From positions 1 to 64,000 of IMG/VR virus record IMGVR_UViG_3300049484_000177: 64,000 nt of DNA. One strand, written 5' to 3'. A program made the position numbers and the translations under genes. Shown here piece after piece: positions 40,270 to 47,992 of the stretch (position 1 is the stretch's first letter; each line of letters opens with the position of its first letter). Below the pieces are notes generated by a model that did no database searches, had not been told where the DNA came from, and worked only from the letters and a program-made list of their open reading frames with translations. The DNA comes from a virus.

Positions 40270-40456
40270 GAACCGAAACCAAACTTCAAAGCCTTGGGGC
40301 CAGGCTCCCCGAATTTCGGGGCTTGGAAGAAGGGTTCGGGTTCCGGTCGGGGAATCCGAGAGTCCCGTAAACGGGGACGTGGTGGGTTTGGTGGGGTCCG
40401 TCTTGTGGGGAAGGAAACATTCCCCATTGTAACTATTTGTGGCGAGGAGTGATTGC
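40270..40456 (+). other. GC-rich intergenic island with hairpins
   Basis: No convincing gene. Four stem-loops: GCCT/AGGC (40291-40305), CCCCGAA/TTCGGGG (40307-40321), GTCCC/GGGAC (40362-40378) and GGGGAA/TTCCCC (40407-40425). The last could stop transcription, though it lacks a U-run. A GGCGAGGAGT ribosome site (40441-40450) leads into the next gene. Confidence 0.5.
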
Positions 40457-40939
40457 ATGACAACGATCAAACGTGGATTGGTAGTGAAGGTAATGGAGTC
40501 TGCCGGGTTCACTACAGCAGGAGCATTGTCTACCGGACGTCTAACGAAAAAGATCAACCGCATCAATCGGGTAGTGAAGACACCGAAGGATCTAATGGAC
40601 AACACGGAGGAATCAGTCATCAGTGCATTCAAGGTTATCATGCGATGCATTGAGATAGGTGACAGAATCATCGTACAGGAAGACCGGGAGAATATCCCAG
40701 TGGTAGAGCACGAGCCACAAGCAAAAAGGGCCTATGTGTCTCACTTCGATCAAGGGAGGGGCAAGTACGATTGGAACACCATACTATCCGGCAGGATAGT
40801 CCAGTTAGTTCAGGGAGAGGATTACGATTGCAAGACCTCGGCATTTGGTGTGCAGGTCAGGACACACGCAAAGAAGTTAGGTGTAGGGGTTCGTATATCA
40901 ATCAGCAAGAGCAAGATCGTCGTCCAGGCAATTAGGTAG
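40457..40939 (+). CDS. Hypothetical replication-region protein
   Basis: 160 residues from ATG 40457, chosen for GAGGAG seven bases upstream. Helical N-terminus with K-K-I-N-R-I-N-R-V-V-K; C-terminus K-L-G-V-G-V-R-I-S-I-S-K-S-K-I-V-V is beta-like. Basic overall, so it may bind nucleic acid. No family recognised. Confidence 0.5.
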   Translation: MTTIKRGLVVKVMESAGFTTAGALSTGRLTKKINRINRVVKTPKDLMDNTEESVISAFKVIMRCIEIGDRIIVQEDRENIPVVEHEPQAKRAYVSHFDQGRGKYDWNTILSGRIVQLVQGEDYDCKTSAFGVQVRTHAKKLGVGVRISISKSKIVVQAIR

Positions 40940-40953
40940 ATGGAGGCTAATCA

Positions 40954-41358
40954 ATGTGGACGCCTAGAGGTAAGGACGAAAAGAAGCCGGTTGGAATTCT
41001 CCAAGCTACGTTCGAGCGGCTTCACGAGGCTGGGTGCATTCAAACCCTTGCAGATCAAGAAGCAGACGTAATTGAAGCCCGGAGAAAGCACGGGGTTGTT
41101 TTCAGTGGTCTCATGTTCATAACCAATCAGAACCCCTGTGATGGCTGCCCTGAATACAAGAACGGGACCTGTCAAGCCTTCCTCAAGTATCACACCCAAG
41201 CCGCCCGCGATGAGAATGACCGAAGGGTTCGGAAGCTTGAGTCCACAGCTCCCAAGGGCACAGAGAAATACCCCGGTCTAAGTGTTGCCCAGATCGCTGA
41301 TGAGTTGCACATCTCCAAGAGTGAAGTGAGACGTAGAAAGGCGGCTGGGACTCTGTAA
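40954..41358 (+). CDS. Zinc and helix-turn-helix protein
   Basis: 134 residues. A C-D-G-C-P-E-Y-K-N-G-T-C Cys cluster sits in the middle. The C-terminus S-V-A-Q-I-A-D-E-L-H-I-S-K-S-E-V-R-R-R-K-A-A-G fits a helix-turn-helix. GGAGG precedes ATG 40954. It may regulate transcription or attach to DNA. Confidence 0.55.
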   Translation: MWTPRGKDEKKPVGILQATFERLHEAGCIQTLADQEADVIEARRKHGVVFSGLMFITNQNPCDGCPEYKNGTCQAFLKYHTQAARDENDRRVRKLESTAPKGTEKYPGLSVAQIADELHISKSEVRRRKAAGTL

Positions 41359-41369
41359 GGGGATAGGTG

Positions 41370-41756
41370 ATGGGTTGGTCCCTCCTACTTGGGGTAATCC
41401 TCATATTGTACATTCTTGAACTAATCCACGATCTGAGGATGAGGAACAGGTCACCCAAACCAGTACACACCATAAAGTGGAAGTCGGTAGGAGATGAAAG
41501 ACCTAGACATATGGGATTAACAACTCGGGTATCCATCAAATTGTCCGAAGAGGGAAAAGGGAAACGTTGGCTTGCTGCTACGTTAACAACGAATACACCA
41601 GATGGCGTGGCCGTTATTCGTAGGGCTGGTTGGTGTCATCCTCCTGCAAGTATACTAGTTGTACGCATAACTTCCGACTGTCCAGTTGAACTACTGGATG
41701 CAGCGGTTGAAGCGGGTTACTACGTTGTTGGCAAACCAATAGACAAAAGGATCTAA
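41370..41756 (+). CDS. Hypothetical protein with N-terminal membrane helix
   Basis: 128 residues. An N-terminal hydrophobic helix (about 4-18, ending L-I-H-D-L-R) is followed by a basic loop and a beta-alpha-beta domain. ATG 41370 is preferred over a GTG one codon upstream. Function unknown. Confidence 0.5.
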   Translation: MGWSLLLGVILILYILELIHDLRMRNRSPKPVHTIKWKSVGDERPRHMGLTTRVSIKLSEEGKGKRWLAATLTTNTPDGVAVIRRAGWCHPPASILVVRITSDCPVELLDAAVEAGYYVVGKPIDKRI

Positions 41757-41759
41757 CCA

Positions 41760-42824
41760 ATGCGAATCAATCGCGAGTATTTGCTCCACAAACTCCAACA
41801 GGTATCCCCTGGATTAGCAAGCCGGGAAATTGTTGAACAGTCCGCATCGTTTGTGTTCAATGAAGGTTCTATAGCTACATTCAACGATGAGGTACTGTGT
41901 ATTGCCGATCTTGAATGTGATATTGTAGGGGCTGTGCATGCAGCTCCACTGAGCAGTCTCTTATCGAAGCTGGCAGAAGATGAATTGGACATTTCATCTA
42001 ATGGGTCAGAGTTGCTCGTCAAGGGCAAAAGAAGCCGATCTGGCATTAGGATGCAGAAGGACATACTTCTGCCTATCTCCAGCGTCGAGCTGCCAGACGA
42101 TTCATCATGGTCTGATCTTCATGGTGAGTTTGTGGAGGCACTAACCATCGTTGAGGGATCGGCATCGAAGGATGATTCCACCTTCAACCTTACCTGCATC
42201 CATGTCAGTCCCAAATATCTCGAAGCCTGCGATGGTTACCAACTCACCCGATACAAACTGAAGACCGGTATAACTAACGAATGCCTCATCAAACGGGACG
42301 CAGCGAAGTCCCTCATTGGATCATCAGTCAATCAGGTCAGCGAAGGTAAGAATTGGATTCATTTCAGGGGCAAGGAGATTCGCATATCCTTCCGCAAGTG
42401 GATTCAGGACTACGTTGATCTTAGTCAGCTCATCAGTGCACGCGGGCAAAAGACAACACTGCCGGGAGGGTTAGCTGAGGCTGTGGACAAGGCTGAAATA
42501 TTCTCGGCCGACAATTCGGTTAGGAATGAGGTCACAGTACAAATCAGACAGGGAAGGCTGAGACTGAAGGGTGAGGGTGGCCACGGGTGGTACGAGGAAC
42601 GAAAGAAGATCGAGTACACTGGTGAGCCCATCTCTTTCATGATCTCGCCCAAGCTGTTAACTGAGATCACCAAACGAACGAATGACTGTGAAATCACTAG
42701 GGGCTGTTTGAGAATCGATGCAGGCAAGTTCATCTTTGTGGCAGCACTTGGTGAGATAGAGGAAAAGGAAGAGGTAGTAGCCGAACAGGAAGAGACACAG
42801 GGACAAGCAGAGGAGCAAGAATGA
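41760..42824 (+). CDS. Sliding clamp, DnaN-like
   Basis: 354 residues with three weakly similar repeats typical of beta clamps: D-G-Y-Q-L-T-R-Y-K-L near 160, and a C-terminal unit G-R-L-R-L-K-G-E-G-G-H-G-W-Y-E-E followed by P-K-L-L-T-E-I. It would tether the family A polymerase and cooperate with the clamp loader at 51347. A Glu/Gln-rich tail (about 333-354) is added. Identity rests on pattern, not strong motif. Confidence 0.65.
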   Translation: MRINREYLLHKLQQVSPGLASREIVEQSASFVFNEGSIATFNDEVLCIADLECDIVGAVHAAPLSSLLSKLAEDELDISSNGSELLVKGKRSRSGIRMQKDILLPISSVELPDDSSWSDLHGEFVEALTIVEGSASKDDSTFNLTCIHVSPKYLEACDGYQLTRYKLKTGITNECLIKRDAAKSLIGSSVNQVSEGKNWIHFRGKEIRISFRKWIQDYVDLSQLISARGQKTTLPGGLAEAVDKAEIFSADNSVRNEVTVQIRQGRLRLKGEGGHGWYEERKKIEYTGEPISFMISPKLLTEITKRTNDCEITRGCLRIDAGKFIFVAALGEIEEKEEVVAEQEETQGQAEEQE

Positions 42825-43144
42825 TATATCTTGCTAGTCCGTATTCTGATCCCAATCCGGTTGTTATGGAGGAAAGATTCAGGGCTGCTTGTATTGCCGC
42901 TGGGGAACTCATGAACCAAGGATTGGTAGTTTTCAGTCCTATTGCTCATACCCATCCAATAGCTGTTGCCTGCAATCTACCAAGGGGCTGGGATTATTGG
43001 CATCAGTTCGACTTGGAATTCATTAGGGCAGCAGATGCTTTAATCGTCCTACGATTGCCTGGATGGAACAAGTCAAAAGGTATAGATGGTGAACTGTCGA
43101 TAGCTAGGGATTTGTGTATCCCAATAGACTTCATTGATCCTTAA
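42821..43144 (+). CDS. DUF1937 / nucleoside 2-deoxyribosyltransferase-like protein
   Basis: 107 residues beginning M-I-Y-L-A-S-P-Y-S-D-P, then R-F-x-A-A, A-H-T-H-P-I, a D-L-E-F-I-R-A-A-D-A strand, and S-K-G-I-D-G-E-L. This is the signature of DUF1937 and related nucleoside deoxyribosyltransferases. It may salvage or alter nucleosides. Coupled to the clamp gene by ATGA overlap. Confidence 0.7.
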   Translation: MIYLASPYSDPNPVVMEERFRAACIAAGELMNQGLVVFSPIAHTHPIAVACNLPRGWDYWHQFDLEFIRAADALIVLRLPGWNKSKGIDGELSIARDLCIPIDFIDP

Positions 43145-43317
43145 CGCCCTCCACAGGCTTACCCGTTCCGAAGATTAGGCTGGTTCCTAACGCAAGAGTC
43201 GTGGTGCCACCGCAGAGAAAGAGGGTACTGGAAACGCAGAGTAGAATCGACAATCCGATAAGGTCTTCTGTATCTCCAAAGGGGACGTTCCCCAACTGTG
43301 GAGGGTGTTTTTATTTT
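43145..43317 (+). ncRNA. Candidate structured RNA with long closing stem
   Basis: CGCCCTCCACAG (43145-43156) pairs with CTGTGGAGGGTG (43296-43307), one wobble, enclosing 139 bases. Inside are short hairpins (TTAGG/CCTAA, GTGG/CCAC, ATCG/CGAT and GGGG/CCCC). A U-rich tail (43306-43317) follows. It could be a terminated small RNA or a regulatory leader for the next gene. No known RNA class was recognised. Confidence 0.4.
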
Positions 43318-43332
43318 CAAGGGAGCCAACAA

Positions 43333-43527
43333 ATGAGTGATGAAGAAAAAGCAAGAGTGAGAAAGATGCAGGAGGAGGATCAGGCCCTAGCCAGGATGGC
43401 AGATACTCTACCTGCCGTATTCTGGAGGATGTACAAGAATCTATGTGAGGAAGGATTCAGTGAAGGACAAGCTATGTCCTTACTCCAGACGTTTATTGCG
43501 AGTGCTATAGGTGCGATCAAGCCATGA
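43333..43527 (+). CDS. Small helical protein
   Basis: 64 residues from ATG 43333 (GGGAG upstream). L-P-A-V-F-W-R-M-Y-K-N-L-C-E-E-G-F-S-E-G-Q-A-M-S-L-L resembles short phage proteins of unknown function. Upstream in-frame bases belong to the structured RNA region and were not included. Confidence 0.5.
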   Translation: MSDEEKARVRKMQEEDQALARMADTLPAVFWRMYKNLCEEGFSEGQAMSLLQTFIASAIGAIKP

Positions 43528-43718
43528 GTTATCCCTACTACTACGCATGGAATAACAATAGCAAGAGAAGGACTCTCTACATGCGACCATGCAGACTAGT
43601 TGCTAAGGGATCAAGGAACTCGGTGCTCATTGAGTTCGAAGGGGGCCAACAGGAATGTGTTAGTAGGTTCTCTATCAGGAAACAACCAAGGAGGCCGGCA
43701 TTGCCGTTGTTCAAATGA
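43524..43718 (+). CDS. Hypothetical basic protein
   Basis: 64 residues, Tyr-rich start M-S-Y-P-Y-Y-Y-A-W, many Arg/Lys. It overlaps both neighbours by a few bases in the same operon. Possibly nucleic-acid binding; unassigned. Confidence 0.5.
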   Translation: MSYPYYYAWNNNSKRRTLYMRPCRLVAKGSRNSVLIEFEGGQQECVSRFSIRKQPRRPALPLFK

Positions 43719-43954
43719 GTATTCCGCTAAAGCCAGATGATCCGGCTATGTGTTTGTTGAAGGACAACGTTCACTCTCGTCCAAAGATATTCAGACCAGA
43801 CTGCTACATTTGTACGGACCCAGAATTTGCTCTGATGGGTTTACCTCTGTGTCAGCCATGCCCGAAGTGTGGTGGCCACGTAGCGGCAGATGATACAATT
43901 TGTGATGAATGCGGATTTGATACCCTTCCCATACCTCCCGACTACTTCGAGTGA
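43715..43954 (+). CDS. Small zinc-ribbon protein
   Basis: 79 residues with C-Y-I-C, C-Q-P-C-P-K-C-G-G-H and C-D-E-C-G-F-D. The last two CxxC pairs form a ribbon. Start overlaps the preceding stop (ATGA). Function unknown. Confidence 0.55.
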   Translation: MSIPLKPDDPAMCLLKDNVHSRPKIFRPDCYICTDPEFALMGLPLCQPCPKCGGHVAADDTICDECGFDTLPIPPDYFE

Positions 43955-43957
43955 TAT

Positions 43958-44440
43958 ATGAGCAAATGCTTCATCGTTACCACGGGAGAGTATTCAGACT
44001 ACAGCATAGAGGCTGTATTCACCAAAGAAGATTCTGCTAACGAGTACTCCAGTAACTTGCCGGGGTCTCGGGTAGAAGAGCAGGAACTTGATCCTAAGTA
44101 CTCCATCTGTACGGAGAAGAGATGGAGTGTATACATCAGACTCAATTCAGGTGAGGTTCTCTGCATAGTTAAGCATAAGGAAGTCGTTTGTGACGGTGAA
44201 CCTGAAGAGCAATTGAGACTGAGAACATGGATTGACTCAGATCCTACAAGCATTTGTTGTATGGACAGAATGACTTGTTATGATAGTCTTAGTGGTATAG
44301 TAAAAGCCAAATCAGAGGAACACGCTCGCAGGCACGTAGAGGAGATTCGTAGGCAGATCCTAGCCGGTCAGTTACCGTCTGGAGTTGAAAATGTTGATTC
44401 TTACCAAAGGTGTCTAGCAATAACAAACCAACAACGGTGA
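43958..44440 (+). CDS. Hypothetical phage protein
   Basis: 160 residues beginning M-S-K-C-F-I-V-T-T-G-E-Y-S-D-Y-S-I-E-A-V-F, which resembles a small family (DUF7336-like) of phage proteins; I am not certain of the match. The rest is Cys-containing with a helical end. Confidence 0.5.
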   Translation: MSKCFIVTTGEYSDYSIEAVFTKEDSANEYSSNLPGSRVEEQELDPKYSICTEKRWSVYIRLNSGEVLCIVKHKEVVCDGEPEEQLRLRTWIDSDPTSICCMDRMTCYDSLSGIVKAKSEEHARRHVEEIRRQILAGQLPSGVENVDSYQRCLAITNQQR

Positions 44441-44445
44441 GGCCA

Positions 44446-44700
44446 ATGTCCCCAGAACCAGCTTATGCGTACTGCAAGAAGGTAAAGTTGTCTGTTTGTA
44501 CCACCCCAGCAAATGGCACCTTCAATATCTATGTAAGGCATTGGTGGATAGTAACCCCAGACGACGAGATTCTTCTCTACAGAGGATACTCACCCCAATG
44601 CAACTCTAACGAATCTGTAGCGAGGGGCATTCGAGATCGTCTCTACCCCGATATGGATGTTCGCCGGTTGGACCAAGTATTTCTGCCCCACCACGGATAG
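44446..44700 (+). CDS. Hypothetical protein
   Basis: 84 residues from ATG 44446; earlier in-frame GTG codons (44410, 44437) overlap the previous gene. Residues with W-W-I-V-T-P-D-D-E-I-L-L-Y-R-G-Y look beta-rich. Function unknown. Confidence 0.45.
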   Translation: MSPEPAYAYCKKVKLSVCTTPANGTFNIYVRHWWIVTPDDEILLYRGYSPQCNSNESVARGIRDRLYPDMDVRRLDQVFLPHHG

Positions 44701-44705
44701 CTATA

Positions 44706-44960
44706 ATGGATCACTACAACAAACTCTCGTACCAAGAGATCGAGAAGCTGGTCGATTATATTGACAAGGGGATGCGGACAATGAATGGTGATACCACCAT
44801 GATCCCTTTGACAGCAAGGCAGGTAGCCATTCTATTGTGGACCTACGCAAAGAGAACAAGGCCAATGCCAGGGGCTTATATCTTCGCTGATATTCAGTGT
44901 ATGCTGAGGGAAGGCCAGCTCTCAAACATTTCTCCGGATGAAAGGAGTCCTTTTGAGTGA
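44706..44960 (+). CDS. Hypothetical helical protein
   Basis: 84 residues, helical, ending S-P-F-E. The stop overlaps the GTG start of the glycosylase-exonuclease gene (GTGA). AAAGGAG lies inside its 3' end and serves the next gene. No family recognised. Confidence 0.5.
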   Translation: MDHYNKLSYQEIEKLVDYIDKGMRTMNGDTTMIPLTARQVAILLWTYAKRTRPMPGAYIFADIQCMLREGQLSNISPDERSPFE

Positions 44961-47188
44961 AAGGATTCTTCAAACGATCTGATTTGTTATTGATGGGCAG
45001 CAAGCCTGCTAATCTAGCCCCTCGCTGTAAAGTGTGTCGGTTGTATAGGGGATGCAATAGCCCCAAAATGCCGGTTACAGGTGAGGGTCGGTTAGGTGTG
45101 TTAGTGATTGCGGAAGCGCCGGGAGCGAAAGAGGATGAGCGAAACGAGCAGCTTATAGGTAAGGCTGGTCAGCGGCTACGGAGTACACTCGAACCGTTAG
45201 GGGTTGATCTAGACGAGGACTGCTGGAAGACCAATGCAATCATTTGTTTTATAAGTCCAAAAGTGACAATTTATACAAGCAAAGGTTACAAACAGATAAG
45301 TAGAATACAAGTAGGGGATCTCGTGTTAACTGACAAGGGAAGATTCAAGCGAGTAATATCAAGATCTGTGGATCTCCCTTTGCATCAAAGACAGAATAAA
45401 AGAAAGCTGGTAGATATCAGATTCGCAAACCATAAGTTAACAGTCACGGCAGATCACTTATTTTATACTAGAGATGGATGGAAAAGAGCAGATCAACTAT
45501 TAACTGGTGAAGAAGTAAGAGCGCTGGGAGAAAAATGCATAGTTTGTGGTGTTGTGTATTTCAAACAACCAGGTAGGTTCGATACCGCAGAGAGTACATG
45601 CTCTCCTTGTTGTCATAACATAATGGTAAGTAGAAAGAACGGACCAGCTATATCAAAGAGCTTGAGACAACAATACGAGACAGGACAACGTGACCCAATA
45701 TTAATCACTAACAAAGCTCATTTAGCAGTCAAGAAGCTTATGCTAGATGGTAAATGGGCTGATATGACTGCACGAACTGATGAAGGAAAAAAGAGGGCCT
45801 ATAGGACAAATGCACAACTGAGACAAGGACATAATAATCTTAAACCAGGACAATGGATAGGTGATTGGGAGCAAACGATAGCTAATTATCTAAAATCAGA
45901 GAACATAGAATACTTCTCGCAATATGCTATAGGTTCCAGAAATGTAGATTTTTATTTACCTGACCACAAGCTCATGATCGAGGTAGAAAATAACAATAGA
46001 CCAGAATCGTACTTCTCCAGAAGAATTAAATTAGCAGAATCAATGGGTTGTAAACTAGTCTTTTTGCAATCAACTAACCCATTGAGAGAATTGCAGAGAT
46101 TACTAAAGAATGACACACACAACTATTACTTTACATGGATGCCACTCAAATCAGTAACAATAAGACTCCCCGCACGGCAGGAGTATCTTTATTGTATCGA
46201 AGTAGAGGAGGATGCCAGTTATGTAGCCAAAGGATTAGTCAGCCACAATTGTCGCCCCCCAAATAATAGAACACCAACCGAAGAGGAGTTAGATTGCTGC
46301 CGTCCTAACCTAGTAAAAACCATCGAGGAGTTGCAACCTCATACAATCATTGTATTAGGGGAGGTAGCACTCAGGCAGCTCATCAATCCGTGGTGGCACA
46401 GAGATATTGGTGGTATAGGAAGGTGGGCCGGATTTAGGATACCACTACAATCGTTGAATGCTTGGGTCTGCCCCACCTGGCACCCGTCGTATCTTGAGCG
46501 GGAAGGTGCTAAGGATGGTAACGTTCTTCAGTTATGGTTTAGTAAGCATCTAGAATCGGCATTTGAAAAGAAGGAACGTCCTTGGTCTATAGTACCTAAC
46601 TACCAAGCCATAGTGGAACAGGCACTCGATCCATCTAGCATCATGGAAGAGATGAAAGACTATAGTGGCATGGCCAGTTTCGATTATGAAACAAACATGC
46701 TGAAGCCCGATAACAATAAGGCTGCTTGTGTTAGCTGTTCGATTGCTTGGGGTAAGGGTAGAGTATCACGTTGTATTGCTTATGTTATGACCGCAGAGAA
46801 CAAAAGGCTCACCCGATCCTTCTTACGCTCCCCTATTCCGAAGATAGGAGCATCAATCAAGTTCGAAGAGCGTTGGTCGCTGCGTCATTTCGGAACTAGG
46901 GTTCGTAACTGGTTCTGGGACACAATGCTATGTGCTCACGTTTTAGACAATCGGCCAGGCATAACATCCCTTGATTTCCAAGCATTCGTTCGATTAGGAT
47001 TACCAACATACAGTGCTCATATATCTCCGTTGCTCAAAACTAAGGATGGGACAACCGTCAACCAGATCCTAACGGAGATTAGTACCTCAGAGCTACTCAA
47101 GTATAATGGGCTGGATGCCATATCGGAATTTGAGGTAGCGGTTAGTCAGATGAAGGAGTTGGGTCAACGTCCACCATGGATCTCTTAG
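44957..47188 (+). CDS. Uracil-DNA glycosylase and 3'-5' exonuclease, interrupted by an intein
   Basis: 743 residues as read, about 408 after splicing. Residues 1-96 plus 432-545 form a family 4/5 uracil-DNA glycosylase (E-A-P-G near 53-56; after joining, [14 protein letters not shown]). Residues about 570-730 are a DnaQ/PolA-type exonuclease: F-D-Y-E-T (575-579), a second region with D-T-M-L-C-A-H, and Y-N-G-L-D (716-720). It starts at GTG 44957. Such glycosylase-exonuclease parts normally continue into a polymerase, which here is a separate gene at 49219. Confidence 0.8.
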   Translation: MKGFFKRSDLLLMGSKPANLAPRCKVCRLYRGCNSPKMPVTGEGRLGVLVIAEAPGAKEDERNEQLIGKAGQRLRSTLEPLGVDLDEDCWKTNAIICFISPKVTIYTSKGYKQISRIQVGDLVLTDKGRFKRVISRSVDLPLHQRQNKRKLVDIRFANHKLTVTADHLFYTRDGWKRADQLLTGEEVRALGEKCIVCGVVYFKQPGRFDTAESTCSPCCHNIMVSRKNGPAISKSLRQQYETGQRDPILITNKAHLAVKKLMLDGKWADMTARTDEGKKRAYRTNAQLRQGHNNLKPGQWIGDWEQTIANYLKSENIEYFSQYAIGSRNVDFYLPDHKLMIEVENNNRPESYFSRRIKLAESMGCKLVFLQSTNPLRELQRLLKNDTHNYYFTWMPLKSVTIRLPARQEYLYCIEVEEDASYVAKGLVSHNCRPPNNRTPTEEELDCCRPNLVKTIEELQPHTIIVLGEVALRQLINPWWHRDIGGIGRWAGFRIPLQSLNAWVCPTWHPSYLEREGAKDGNVLQLWFSKHLESAFEKKERPWSIVPNYQAIVEQALDPSSIMEEMKDYSGMASFDYETNMLKPDNNKAACVSCSIAWGKGRVSRCIAYVMTAENKRLTRSFLRSPIPKIGASIKFEERWSLRHFGTRVRNWFWDTMLCAHVLDNRPGITSLDFQAFVRLGLPTYSAHISPLLKTKDGTTVNQILTEISTSELLKYNGLDAISEFEVAVSQMKELGQRPPWIS
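45245..46249 (+). mobile_element. Intein with zinc-finger and PD-(D/E)XK or Vsr-like endonuclease
   Basis: 335 residues, C97 to N431 of the host protein. Block [11 protein letters not shown]; block B T-V-T-A-D-H-L; block [10 protein letters not shown]...V-S-H-N before Cys432. All splicing residues are present. The central part has four Cys that could make a zinc finger, then [14 protein letters not shown], a nuclease-like D...E-x-E pattern. Inserted at the conserved T-N-A-I-I / C-R-P-P junction near the uracil-binding region. Confidence 0.85.
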
Positions 47189-47204
47189 AGAAAGGAGATG
47201 GACA

Positions 47205-47420
47205 ATGTTAGTGCTATCGAGGAAACGGGGAGAATCGATAATCATTGGGGATGGCATCAAGATCGTCATTGTTGACGTCCGGGGAGACAAAGTTCGCTTA
47301 GGAGTTCAAGCGTCACCAGAAATCCCAGTTCACAGGGAAGAGGTTTACAATGCCATTCAGAGGGAGAAACAAGCCAATACCAAATGTGGTGAGGGTTGGT
47401 CAGGTAGCCTTTTATTATGA
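47205..47420 (+). CDS. csrA: CsrA/RsmA translational regulator
   Basis: 71 residues. [23 protein letters not shown] and P-V-H-R-E-E-V-Y are the hallmarks of CsrA, an RNA-binding dimer that recognises GGA hairpins and represses or stabilises mRNAs. AAAGGAG precedes ATG 47205. A phage copy may reprogram host carbon or motility control or regulate the phage's own leaders, which contain several GGA-bearing hairpins. Confidence 0.9.
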   Translation: MLVLSRKRGESIIIGDGIKIVIVDVRGDKVRLGVQASPEIPVHREEVYNAIQREKQANTKCGEGWSGSLLL

Positions 47421-47431
47421 TAATCTACTAC

Positions 47432-47543
47432 GACCGAGTGGCGGAAATACCGGGCGATGAGTCCTGTCGGCAGACGCGCCAGCCTATAGCTGGTGTCTAG
47501 GTGCAAATCCTGGGACGTATGGGTTCGAATCCCATCTCGGTCA
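47432..47543 (+). tRNA. tRNA-Leu-like gene with a 20-base D-loop insertion
   Basis: Perfect 7-bp acceptor stem (GACCGAG with CTCGGTC), T-arm ATGGG-TTCGAAT-CCCAT and a long type II variable arm indicate a Leu/Ser-type tRNA. The D-loop is about 31 bases instead of 11, and the anticodon loop appears to be 5 bases (CTATA between CCAGC and GCTGG) or, in an alternative pairing, 7 bases without U33. The anticodon cannot be assigned. It is 112 bases long and could be degraded or modified. No CCA encoded. Confidence 0.6.
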
Positions 47544-47558
47544 CTGAATGAAGTAGTT

Positions 47559-47813
47559 ATGAGCAGCCGTACATCATATAACCGACCTCATGGTAAATCG
47601 CGAAAGCGATGGTCGGGAATTGGTGTTCATGGTTGTCGTAACTGGTGGGCTGAATGGTTGGTATGGGAGGAACCCGCGGGGAAGGCCCGGCGGTTCCGGA
47701 TAGTTTCTTCAACGCCATTAGCTCCAACCGGGATAAGCTCCGGTGGCTGTGGGAGAACGCTCGTTAGTAGGCGGGTGCTTCCACCTAACATATTCACGAG
47801 TGGCTTTGGCTAA
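47559..47813 (+). CDS. Possible small basic protein
   Basis: 84-codon frame starting M-S-S-R-T-S-Y-N-R-P-H and including G-C-R-N-W-W-A-E-W-L-V-W. It follows the tRNA-like gene with no clear ribosome site and ends just before a run of hairpins, so it may not be real. If it is not, the stretch from 47421 to 47992 holds only the tRNA-like gene and hairpins. Confidence 0.3.
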   Translation: MSSRTSYNRPHGKSRKRWSGIGVHGCRNWWAEWLVWEEPAGKARRFRIVSSTPLAPTGISSGGCGRTLVSRRVLPPNIFTSGFG

Positions 47814-47821
47814 ACACACGT

Positions 47822-47956
47822 CCCGGCACGGTAGCATTGCCGGGCATTTCCGTTAGAGCGACACGGCAATAACGTCGTGTGGCAGCGATGTCAACGTACC
47901 CACTGACTCGCTGCAAAAAGCAGTGTGGCCCCGAGCTGCTTGTACAATCTCGGGGC
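47822..47956 (+). other. Tandem hairpins between the tRNA-like gene and a methylase
   Basis: CCCGGCA/TGCCGGG (47822-47844), ACACG/CGTGT, GCAGCGA/TCGCTGC and GCCCCGAG/CTCGGGGC (47928-47956) form four stems in 135 bases. None has a U-run, so they look like a structured RNA leader or processing sites rather than terminators. Confidence 0.5.
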
Positions 47957-47992
47957 TTATTCAATACTTACCCTTACAAGCAAAGACTACCT

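Noticed and set aside
40214-40432. 72-codon frame across the helicase 3' end
   Set aside because: Overlaps the helicase and the hairpin island, has Arg/Pro-biased content and no ribosome site.
47440-47480. Hammerhead-like core in the tRNA D-loop insertion
   Set aside because: GATGAG and GGAAA are present but not in the required order, and the NUH cleavage site and stems do not fit.
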